The translations under genes and the position numbers were made by a program. Below are positions 6,903 to 12,902 of a stretch of 13,772 nt of DNA, piece by piece. Numbering within the stretch: the first letter of the stretch is position 1; every line of letters begins with the position of its first letter. This stretch comes from SBAX01 sp964646605 (lineage in GTDB: Bacteria; Planctomycetota; Phycisphaerae; UBA1845). A model generated the notes under the pieces. The model did no database searches. It was not told where the DNA came from and saw only the letters and a program-made list of their open reading frames with translations. Location: the NCBI GenBank assembly GCA_964646605.1, contig CAZYEX010000125.1, positions 1 to 13,772 on the forward strand, in the 5' to 3' direction.

Positions 6903-7253
6903 CCGAGCGGCACGTGCCAGTTTGGCACGACGAATATCGCGGCGGGCCCGGGATGCATCGACTTCGATCTTTGCCCCAACGACCCAGAGGACGTACCCGG
7001 CCCTTGCGGCTGCGGACAGAGCCAGTTGGAAATGATCGACTCTGACAAGGATATGGTCCCCGACTGCGTCGATCGCTGTCCGGGCCTGAATGACCATGGG
7101 GTCATGGAACATGAGCACAGCGACTCCTTCGAAACCATAACTTGCATGGAGACGATCCCCGCCGTGGGGACTTGGGGGTTGGTTGCTCTCTCTCTCTTGC
7201 TCGTAATCGCCGGTGCGGTTCGACTACGGTTCCCCGCGACGGGGCAACCCTGA
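6903..7253 (+). other. In-frame tyrosinase extension: Cys-rich TSP3-like segment plus CTERM-like tail
   Basis: Directly after the tyrosinase TGA the same frame is open for 116 codons and ends at TGA 7251-7253. It starts with a Cys-rich stretch (CIDFDLCPNDPEDVPGPCGC) and a calcium-loop-like DSDKDMVPDCVD (about 7038-7073). It ends with IPAVGTWG, a hydrophobic helix (LVALSLLLVIAGAV) and a basic RLR. Planctomycete exported proteins commonly end in this order: TSP3-type repeat, then an IPTL/PEP-CTERM-like sorting signal. The segment lacks a good start of its own (first in-frame ATG 7032, no clear ribosome site, no signal peptide). It therefore most likely belongs to the tyrosinase polypeptide, cut off by a nonsense change, a sequencing error, or a stop that is read through. 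Confidence 0.75.
6913..6929 (+). other. Hairpin just after the tyrosinase TGA
   Basis: CGTGCCA (6913-6919) and TGGCACG (6923-6929) form a perfect 7-bp stem with a GTT loop. The loop starts 17 bases after the TGA. No T-run follows, so it is not a standard terminator. Its place and a G as first loop base loosely fit the general shape of bacterial selenocysteine-insertion hairpins, but a 7-bp stem in GC-rich DNA could be chance. Confidence 0.35.
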
Positions 7254-7360
7254 GCCTGGACGCCGCGTCTACGGCGCCCGACCGTAAGGGGCCCGTTTCC
7301 AGGCGTGGGAATGCACCGACGGACGGAAAACAGTACGAAGCGACGCCTCCGCACGGGTCA

Positions 7361-7384
7361 CCGGGCTTACGCCCGGCGCTCTGA
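7361..7384. repeat. Short palindromic repeat, copy 1 ('GLRPAL-stop' element)
   Basis: CCGGGC TTAC GCCCGG is a perfect 6-bp stem with a 4-base loop, followed by CGCTCTGA. A near-identical block recurs at 9806-9829. Read in one frame it encodes Gly-Leu-Arg-Pro-Ala-Leu-stop, so any frame running into it acquires this ending. It marks the left edge of the duplicated thiO segment. Confidence 0.65.
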
Positions 7385-7402
7385 GCCTGCCTGATCCCGT
7401 TC

Positions 7403-7754
7403 GTGCAGGAGAGGTCACCGGACATCCTCGTCATCGGCGGCGGCGATATCGGACTGGCGATCGCTCGTCGGTTGGCGTCGGAAGACCAGCGGGTCGCACT
7501 TCCTAGACGTGATGCGGGCGGGCGCGCTGCCTCCTGGGCGGGTGCGGGCGTCCTCGCAGCTCCCAACCGCCATCGATACGACAGCGCCGCGAAACTCCAG
7601 CGGCGAAGCCGCGCCTTGTACCCCGACTTCTGCGCGGCGCTATTCGAGGAAACCGGCATCGATCCGCAGTACGAACTTTGCGGCGAGCTCGAAGTCGCTC
7701 GGGACGAAAGAGGGATGGAGTCCTTGCGGTCCGACGCCCAAGCAGCCGGCGTTC
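7403..7754 (+). pseudogene. Truncated N-terminal duplicate of the glycine oxidase gene
   Basis: This stretch matches the first about 117 codons of the intact gene at 9848 at a constant offset of 2445 bases with no visible indel. Protein pairs such as MQERSPDILVIGGGDIGLAI / MQEKSADILVVGGGVIGLAI and AASWAGAGVLA are shared. The similarity also covers the 40 bases upstream of the start. After about 7754 the match ends, and the frame runs through unrelated sequence to a stop at 7868-7870. The FAD-binding GGGxIG survives, but the conserved ELLERD strand end has become ALPRRD, and all substrate-domain sequence is missing. It cannot make a working oxidase. It may be a relic of a tandem duplication or of replacement by the radical SAM gene that now separates the copies. 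Confidence 0.82.
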
Positions 7755-8011
7755 ACCGATTCGAGTCCGAGCCTACGTATTACGTCGTTCATGGTGTTTC
7801 CCAGGGAGGGTTCGCTGGGATCATGTCCACGAAGACCAGGATGCCCGGTCGTCGGACCACGTCAACATAAGCGGCCTTCGAGGCGAGACCGTCGGTGTTC
7901 GCGTCGGCCTCGTGTTGACGATCGGGCCGACCGGCATCAAGATCAACGCGTACGGGTTCAGGGCTTCGTCGGCCGCGGATGCGGACTCGGCGGGGGCCTT
8001 GGGGAGTATGA
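7755..8011. other. Non-coding or relic stretch before the radical SAM gene
   Basis: This stretch lies between the end of the thiO-like match and the radical SAM start. One frame is open through it and gives a stretch including HVNISGLRGETVGVRVGLVL, but I see no start with a ribosome site and no recognisable domain. The only functional signal is the GGGGAG ribosome site at 8001-8006, which serves the next gene. It may be remnant sequence from the rearrangement that broke the thiO copy. Confidence 0.4.
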
Positions 8012-9829
8012 GTGGAACTAGCTAGCCGGCCGAAAAACGACGTCTTTACCAGGCCCGGCGAGTACCCGGAGCTGCGGAAACGGCTCCGAGTCGTCGCCGA
8101 GGGGCTGGATATTCGGACCGTGGTCGCCTACGCGTTCGACCCGCGAACGCGATTGCTCCCCTACTATTTCACCAGTCACCGAATGGCTCCGGCCGGGGCG
8201 AGGGCGTTGGGGTCGGCCCTTGTGGATTCCGGTCTCACGCGAACGCGGGTCGTCCTGCAGCAGTGGACGCCCAACTTTCGTCCGAGTGAGGCGGTTCTGG
8301 ACGGCGCGCCGATCGACATGCTGCTCGTATCGAGCATGCAAATCCACGCGGCGAAGGCCTATCGGCTGATCGCCGAGGCTCACCGCGCGGGCGACCGCAG
8401 GCCGCTCATCATCGCCGGCGGTCCCAAGGCCATTTACGAACCCAACGATCTGTTCGCGATCAACGGCGATCCCCGCGTCGGAGCGGACGTGGTGGTCACC
8501 GGCGAAGAATTCGTGCTCATGCAGCTTCTCGAGGTGCTGCTCGATTACCGGAAGCGCTGCCCAACCATGCGTGAGGCGTTCGAGCTCGCACGGAGCGAGG
8601 ACTCCCTTCGGGAAATCCCTGGTTTGGTCTATCGCCAGAGCGACGATCTCGACGCTCCACTCTACAACACCGGCATCCAACGGTTGGTGCGCGACCTCGA
8701 CGAGTCTCCGCACCCCATCTTGGGATACAAGCTTTTGGAGCCGCCGCACCGCGCCCGGACGCTGCGTCGCGAACCGCTGCCCGCGTCGCGCGTACGACGC
8801 ATCAGCACCGTCTCCTCGTTGAGTCTTTCGCACGGGTGCAAGTTCAACTGCGACTACTGCCCCATCCCGGCCTACAACCAGCGAACCTATCGGCACAAGA
8901 GCGGAGAGCGGGTCGCGGATGAAATGCGGCGGATTCGTGAGGAGTTAGGAATCCGCTTCTTCTTCGGCACCGACGACAACTTCTTCAACAACCGCCCGGC
9001 CGTCGAGGAGATGTTCAAGGTGATGAGCCGGACGAAGATCAACGGTCGCCCCTTCGGCGACGAGGTGTTTTGGGGCACCGAGGCCACGGAGTTCGACACC
9101 TGGAAGAACCGCGACCTGCTGCCCGCGTCGCGCAAGTCCGGGCTGCGGGCGATTTGGTTCGGCATCGAAGACATCACCGCGACGCTGATCCGCAAGGGTC
9201 AATCGGCCGGCAAAACAGGAGAGCTTTTCGATTTGCTGAACCGCTGCGGGATCACCGCCCGGCCTATGCTCATGCACCATGACGGCCAGCCGCTCTACTC
9301 GCGGGAGGGGATGTACGGCATCCTCAATCAAGTGCGTTATCTTTGGAAGATCGGAGCGGCCAGCGTTCAGGTCACCGTCCTCACGCCCGCCGTGGGCACG
9401 CGATCCTACGAACCGACCTTCGAGAAGGAACTGGTGTTCGCCAAGGTCGGCGGCCGCCGAGTCGATGAGTGGCAATTCGACGGCAACCATGTCGTGGCCT
9501 CGGGGTCCAGCAAGCCCTGGCGGATGCAGCTCAACGTGTTGCTCGCCTATTTCGCGTTCTATAACCCTTGGAACCTACTCCGATCGTTGCTCCGCGGTCG
9601 AAAGCGTTTCCTGGGGCGGGCCTTCTGCCAGGTGACGGGAATGTACAGCTTAGTCTGGACAGTCGCGCACTCCGCGGGGTGGGCTTTCCGCTTGTGGCGC
9701 GGCCCGATCGAACGCGCCCGCTCGCCGCAGTGGACCCGAACCCCCGCCGCCAGTGTTCAACCGAGCGAAGAAATCAGCCTACCCATACTGGCCGAGGTCG
9801 GCTCGCGGGGCTTGCGCCCGGCGCTCTGA
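8012..9829 (+). CDS. B12-binding-domain radical SAM protein
   Basis: This 605-residue protein has an N-terminal cobalamin-binding-type Rossmann domain (about 90-200: LLVSSMQIHAAKAY, IIAGGPKAIYEPND, ADVVVTGEEFV). A radical SAM core follows, with the 4Fe-4S ligands in SHGCKFNCDYCPIP (Cys 276, 280, 283). The GTDDNFFNN strand and IWFGIEDITATLIRKG fit the core barrel. The C-terminus has an AYFAFYNPWNLLRSLLRG-type region and a hydrophobic helix-like stretch, seen in some BchE/HpnR-like members, so membrane association is possible. Such enzymes carry out radical methylations or rearrangements. The substrate cannot be told here, and a few members lack a classical B12 His motif. The GTG start at 8012 has GGGGAG 5 bases upstream. 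The last residues, GLRPAL, and the stop come from a palindromic repeat, so the native C-terminus may have been replaced. Confidence 0.9.
   Translation: MELASRPKNDVFTRPGEYPELRKRLRVVAEGLDIRTVVAYAFDPRTRLLPYYFTSHRMAPAGARALGSALVDSGLTRTRVVLQQWTPNFRPSEAVLDGAPIDMLLVSSMQIHAAKAYRLIAEAHRAGDRRPLIIAGGPKAIYEPNDLFAINGDPRVGADVVVTGEEFVLMQLLEVLLDYRKRCPTMREAFELARSEDSLREIPGLVYRQSDDLDAPLYNTGIQRLVRDLDESPHPILGYKLLEPPHRARTLRREPLPASRVRRISTVSSLSLSHGCKFNCDYCPIPAYNQRTYRHKSGERVADEMRRIREELGIRFFFGTDDNFFNNRPAVEEMFKVMSRTKINGRPFGDEVFWGTEATEFDTWKNRDLLPASRKSGLRAIWFGIEDITATLIRKGQSAGKTGELFDLLNRCGITARPMLMHHDGQPLYSREGMYGILNQVRYLWKIGAASVQVTVLTPAVGTRSYEPTFEKELVFAKVGGRRVDEWQFDGNHVVASGSSKPWRMQLNVLLAYFAFYNPWNLLRSLLRGRKRFLGRAFCQVTGMYSLVWTVAHSAGWAFRLWRGPIERARSPQWTRTPAASVQPSEEISLPILAEVGSRGLRPAL
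9806..9829. repeat. Short palindromic repeat, copy 2, supplying the radical SAM stop
   Basis: GGGC TTGC GCCC followed by GGCGCTCTGA matches the block at 7361-7384 except for single-base changes. It lies at the same 2445-base offset as the thiO duplication, so it belongs to the duplicated segment. Here it encodes the final GLRPAL and the TGA of the radical SAM gene. Confidence 0.6.
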
Positions 9830-9847
9830 ACCTGCATAATCCCCTTC

Positions 9848-10978
9848 GTGCAGGAGAAGTCAGCGGACATCCTCGTCGTCGGCGGCGGCGTGATCGGACT
9901 GGCGATCGCTCGTCGGTTGGCGTTGGAAGACCGGCGGGTCGAACTCCTGGAACGGGATGCGTGCGGGCGCGCTGCCTCGTGGGCGGGTGCGGGCGTCCTG
10001 GCGCCTCCCAACCCCCATCGAAAAGACAACGCCGCGAAACTCCATCTGCGAAGCCTTGCGCTGTATCCCGGCTTCTGCGCGAGTTTGTTGGACGAAACGG
10101 GCATCGATCCGGAATACGACGCTTGCGGCGAGCTCGAAGTCGCATGGGATGAAAGAGGGATGGAGTCCTTGCGGTCCGACGCCGAGGCCGCCGGGGGCCG
10201 ACGAACCGCCGACGGTCGCCCGGCCTACGAAGTTCTCGCCAAAGAACAGGCACTTGGCCTCGAACCGCTCGTGGCCGCGCACGCCGTGGGCGGGATGGTG
10301 TCCCGCGAGACCGCCCAGGTACGCAATCCGCGATTGCTGAGCGCCTTGCGAGCTTCGTGCGTTCGGCTCGGCGTGACCATCCGCGAGCAAACGCAGGTGC
10401 AAGGCTTGGTCATCGACGGCGACCGGGTGACCGGCGTGCGAACGGACGACGCCGTCAGCTCCGCCGCAATGACCATTCTCTGCGCCGGGGCGTGGTCTTC
10501 TCAGCTCGGGCCGCCGCTGGATCAGTTGATGCCGGTTCGACCCGTCCGCGGACAGATGGTGTTGATGAAACTGGACCGCCGTTCGTTCCAGCACGTCATC
10601 TCACGCGGCAAGACCTATTGGGTCCCGCGCCGCGACGGACACGTTCTTCTCGGGGCGACGGAGGAACCCGATGCCGGTTTCGTGATCCGCAACACGCCCC
10701 AAGGGATCGCCGGGCTCAGCCAACGCGGCCTGAAGCTCGTCCCGTCGATGGCCGACGCCCCGATCGTCGCCACCTGGGCGGGCCTGCGCCCAGGAACGCC
10801 CGACGACCTTCCCTACCTCGGCCCGATCCCCGGTCTCGCCGGCCTCATCGCCGCCACGGGGCACTTCCGCTCCGGTCTGTCCCTCGCGCCGGCAACCGCG
10901 GAAGTCGTCGCATCGTTGGTCCTCGGCCGCGCCTACGACCTGAACCTCGCGTGCTGCCGACCGGGGCGACGCTCCTAG
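9848..10978 (+). CDS. thiO: Glycine oxidase-type FAD-dependent amine oxidoreductase
   Basis: This 376-residue FAD flavoprotein of the DAO superfamily is a best fit to glycine oxidase ThiO. ThiO oxidises glycine to iminoglycine with O2 and feeds thiazole synthesis for thiamine. The dinucleotide fold starts at once: DILVVGGGVIGLAIARRLA (Gly-rich turn at 12-17), then ELLERD. Downstream are GRAASWAGAGVLAPP, the substrate-domain strand VRPVRGQMVLM, YWVPRRDGHVLLGATEE, and the terminal FAD-contact region AGLRPGTPDDLPYLG with ATGHFRSGLSLAP. The length and motifs are complete. GTG 9848 starts 18 bases after the radical SAM stop without a clear ribosome site, so translation may be coupled. No other thiamine genes are in view, so a broader amino acid oxidase role remains possible. 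A truncated copy lies at 7403. Confidence 0.88.
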   Translation: MQEKSADILVVGGGVIGLAIARRLALEDRRVELLERDACGRAASWAGAGVLAPPNPHRKDNAAKLHLRSLALYPGFCASLLDETGIDPEYDACGELEVAWDERGMESLRSDAEAAGGRRTADGRPAYEVLAKEQALGLEPLVAAHAVGGMVSRETAQVRNPRLLSALRASCVRLGVTIREQTQVQGLVIDGDRVTGVRTDDAVSSAAMTILCAGAWSSQLGPPLDQLMPVRPVRGQMVLMKLDRRSFQHVISRGKTYWVPRRDGHVLLGATEEPDAGFVIRNTPQGIAGLSQRGLKLVPSMADAPIVATWAGLRPGTPDDLPYLGPIPGLAGLIAATGHFRSGLSLAPATAEVVASLVLGRAYDLNLACCRPGRRS

Positions 10979-11025
10979 GAACCGCAAGGCGACGAAAGAG
11001 TCAAAACTGTTGGACAACGACTGGG

Positions 11026-11031
11026 TATAAT
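11026..11031 (+). promoter_or_regulatory. Consensus -10 box (TATAAT) before the small secreted protein gene
   Basis: A perfect TATAAT sits in the 107-base gap after thiO. No good -35 hexamer is present at 16-18 bases upstream (TTGGAC at 11010-11015 is only 10 bases away), so the promoter is only partly convincing. Transcription would begin near 11038 and give a leader of about 50 bases. Confidence 0.45.
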
Positions 11032-11085
11032 GGTCTGGTACCCGGGCGACCGCGAATGGGAACTGGTGCTGGTCTGGAGGTAAAC

Positions 11086-11448
11086 ATGATTTCCGCTCGC
11101 CGAGTGTTCGTATCTCCGATTATTGCGGTTGGCTTCGTGCTTCTTGGGCTAACTCCGCCTACATGGGGGTGGGGCGAGGACGGTTCTGGGATCGCACAGC
11201 CGACGACCTACACGTCGCCATCCGGCAGGTACGCGCTGTTCATCGACCCTGCTGTCCGGTATGGAACGTCGTCGGCCGTCTACGAGCTTCGCAAGACGAC
11301 GGACGTACGCTGGTCGGTGCCGCCGTTACCCAGGGAAGTGGGGCGGTGGCGACCGTTCCTCGTCGCGGGAGGTACAGAATTGATTCTCTACGAGGATCAC
11401 GCCATCAAGGAACAGACACCTGCCATTCGAAGGTTCGCATTGCCATAA
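11086..11448 (+). CDS. Small secreted protein of unknown function
   Basis: This is a 120-residue protein with a clear Sec signal peptide (MISARRVFVSPIIAVGFVLLGL, cleavage probably near residues 28-30). The mature part reads PTTYTSPSGRYALFIDPAVRYGTSSAVYEL and then alternates short strands. This 'SPSGRY-x-L-x-(I/V)DP' opening recalls N-terminal modules of exported planctomycete proteins of unknown role, but I cannot assign a family. It may be a shortened member. ATG 11086 has an excellent GGAGG site (11076-11080) 5 bases upstream, and a TATAAT box lies about 55 bases before it. It ends 75 bases before ruvC and shows no functional tie to the ruv genes. Confidence 0.7.
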   Translation: MISARRVFVSPIIAVGFVLLGLTPPTWGWGEDGSGIAQPTTYTSPSGRYALFIDPAVRYGTSSAVYELRKTTDVRWSVPPLPREVGRWRPFLVAGGTELILYEDHAIKEQTPAIRRFALP

Positions 11449-11523
11449 TGAAGAGGTGGTCAGTCGTCCCCGCCAGCGGTAGACTTCGCTTGGTCGCGAG
11501 AGTCCACGACAAGGATACGTCGC

Positions 11524-12066
11524 ATGGATGCGGTGGTTTGCGGGATTGATCCGGGGCTGGGAACGACCGGCTACGCCGTCGTGCGGATGAACGGCGCGCA
11601 GGCGACCGTTCAGGACGCGGGCGTGTGTCGCTCGGACGCCGGGACGAGCCTGCCCGATCGACTGGCCAGCCTGGAGCGTGACATCGCGGCCGTGCTCGGC
11701 GAGCATCAACCGTCTGTCGTCGCCGTCGAGCAGCTTTACTCGCACTACCTTCATCCGCGCACGGCGATCCTCATGGGGCACGCCCGCGGCGTTATCCTCC
11801 TGGCCGCCGGGAAAGCGGGGATCGAGGTCAAAAGTTATTCCGCGACGCGCGTCAAGCGCTACCTGACCGGAAACGGGCGGGCGACCAAGGGACAGATGCA
11901 ACGGGCCATCCAAGCGACGCTGGGGCTCGCCAAACTCCCCGAGCCGGCGGATGTGGCCGACGCGATTGCCATCGCTTTGTGTTGCGCGGCGGAGGCGAGA
12001 GGAATGAAGAATGCGGAATTCGGAATGCGCAATGGACGAGCGCTGCGCCTGGGCGCCGTTCGGTGA
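11524..12066 (+). CDS. ruvC: Crossover junction endodeoxyribonuclease RuvC
   Basis: RuvC is the dimeric nuclease that cuts Holliday junctions brought to it by RuvAB during recombination and repair. All four metal-binding acids are visible: Asp9 (GIDPGLGTTGYA), Glu69 (VVAVEQLY), and Asp143 and Asp146 (PADVADAIAIALC). The junction-contact region TGNGRATKGQMQ is also present. The protein is 180 residues (E. coli RuvC is 173). The natural end is probably near AAEARG (residue 160), because residues 161-180 are encoded by a GAATNNN heptamer array. ATG 11524 has AAGGA (11511-11515) 8 bases upstream. It is the first of the ruvC-ruvA-ruvB set. Confidence 0.96.
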   Translation: MDAVVCGIDPGLGTTGYAVVRMNGAQATVQDAGVCRSDAGTSLPDRLASLERDIAAVLGEHQPSVVAVEQLYSHYLHPRTAILMGHARGVILLAAGKAGIEVKSYSATRVKRYLTGNGRATKGQMQRAIQATLGLAKLPEPADVADAIAIALCCAAEARGMKNAEFGMRNGRALRLGAVR

Positions 12067-12148
12067 ACCGTGATGCGAAAGCTCACAACCGACTCACTCT
12101 TCGTTGTCTCCAGGGCTTTCCGCATTCCGCATTCACCATTCCGCATTT
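12002..12148. repeat. Inverted GAATNNN heptamer arrays between ruvC and ruvA
   Basis: The left arm (about 12002-12034) reads as 7-base units GAATGCG GAATTCG GAATGCG. The right arm (about 12118-12148) holds the reverse-complement units, CGCATTC CGCATTC ACCATTC CGCATTT. The arms could pair in RNA or single-stranded DNA across a spacer of about 85 bases. The left arm overlaps the 3' end of ruvC, and the right arm ends just before the ruvA ribosome site. Confidence 0.75.
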
Positions 12149-12173
12149 TGGACTGGAGGGTTGGGCTCGTTCC

Positions 12174-12806
12174 ATGATCGTCCGTTTGACCGGAACGCTG
12201 ACCGAGGTGGACGAAGACGCCGTCGTCGTGGAGCGCGACGGGCTCGCCCATCAGGTGATGGTTCCGCAGTTCGCCGTCGCGGAGCTGGCCGCCCATCGCG
12301 GACAGACCGTCAGTCTGCACACCATTCAGTTTTTCGAAGGCAGCCACATGTCCGGGCAGCTCGTCCCCCGAATGTTGGGCTTTTTGCACCCCGAGGATCG
12401 CCTGTTCTTCGAGCGCTTCGTAAGCGTGAAGGGCATCGGCCCCAAGAAGGCGCTCAAGGCTCTCGCGGAACCCGTCCGCCGCATCGCCTCGTGGATCGAA
12501 TCCGGGGATGCCAAATCATTGGCACGGCTGCCCGGGATCGGCAAACGGGCCGCGGAATTGATCGTCGCCACGCTGCGCGGTAAGCTGGCCGACCTGGCCA
12601 TGGAAAGCGCGGATTCCCGCGAGGCGCCGGCGGCACGCTTCTCCGCACCCCAGCGCGACGCGATCGAAGTTCTCGTGGCTTGGGGCGATGCTCGACCCGA
12701 CGCGGAGCGCTGGCTGACTCGCGCCGCCCAGGTCCATCCCGAATTGGACTCCGCGGACCAGTGGGTCCGGGCGGCGTATCGCGTAAAAACGGGAGTGGAG
12801 GGGTAA
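12174..12806 (+). CDS. ruvA: Holliday junction DNA helicase subunit RuvA
   Basis: RuvA is the tetrameric junction-binding subunit that loads RuvB rings for branch migration. The 210-residue protein has the typical N-terminal OB-fold opening MIVRLTGTLTEVDED. Two helix-hairpin-helix motifs follow, FVSVKGIGPKKALKAL (about 82-97) and LARLPGIGKRAAELIVATL (about 116-134). The C-terminal RuvB-binding domain III begins near RDAIEVLVAWGDARPDAERW (161-180). ATG 12174 gives the standard N-terminus. The GGAGGG site at 12155-12160 is 13 bases away, rather far, and a heptamer-repeat arm precedes it. The stop (TAA 12804-12806) overlaps the first unit of the next heptamer array. A tail of variable sequence joins domains II and III, as usual. 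Confidence 0.96.
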   Translation: MIVRLTGTLTEVDEDAVVVERDGLAHQVMVPQFAVAELAAHRGQTVSLHTIQFFEGSHMSGQLVPRMLGFLHPEDRLFFERFVSVKGIGPKKALKALAEPVRRIASWIESGDAKSLARLPGIGKRAAELIVATLRGKLADLAMESADSREAPAARFSAPQRDAIEVLVAWGDARPDAERWLTRAAQVHPELDSADQWVRAAYRVKTGVEG

Positions 12807-12891
12807 ATGCCGAATGTCGAATGGCGAAGTTCGAATGAACATGCCGGGCGCGTTGCCTTCGCTCTTCGACATTCAGCATTCATCATTCGAG
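12805..12891. repeat. Inverted GAATNNN heptamer arrays between ruvA and ruvB
   Basis: The left arm (12805-12839) reads AAATGCC GAATGTC GAATGGC GAAGTTC GAATGAA. The right arm (about 12865-12891) holds reverse units (CGACATT CAGCATT CATCATT CGAG), with about 25 bases between them. It has the same architecture as the array at 12002-12148. It fills nearly the whole ruvA-ruvB gap and could form a long imperfect hairpin. Confidence 0.75.
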
Positions 12892-12902
12892 CGTAGCGAG
12901 TT

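Noticed and set aside
7256..7311. GCCTGGA ... TCCAGGC inverted repeat after the CTERM-like tail, considered as a terminator
   Set aside because: The stem is only 7 bp with a loop of about 40 bases and no T-run, so it is not a credible terminator.
8018..8896. 292-codon minus-strand open frame
   Set aside because: It is antisense to the radical SAM gene and has no motif of its own.
10357..11085. Upstream open part of the frame leading into the small secreted protein
   Set aside because: It overlaps thiO in another frame and is Arg/Pro-rich; the GGAGG site and signal peptide place the true start at 11086.
12805..12891. Heptamer array considered as a CRISPR array
   Set aside because: The units are 7 bases, inverted rather than repeated with unique spacers, and no cas genes are present.
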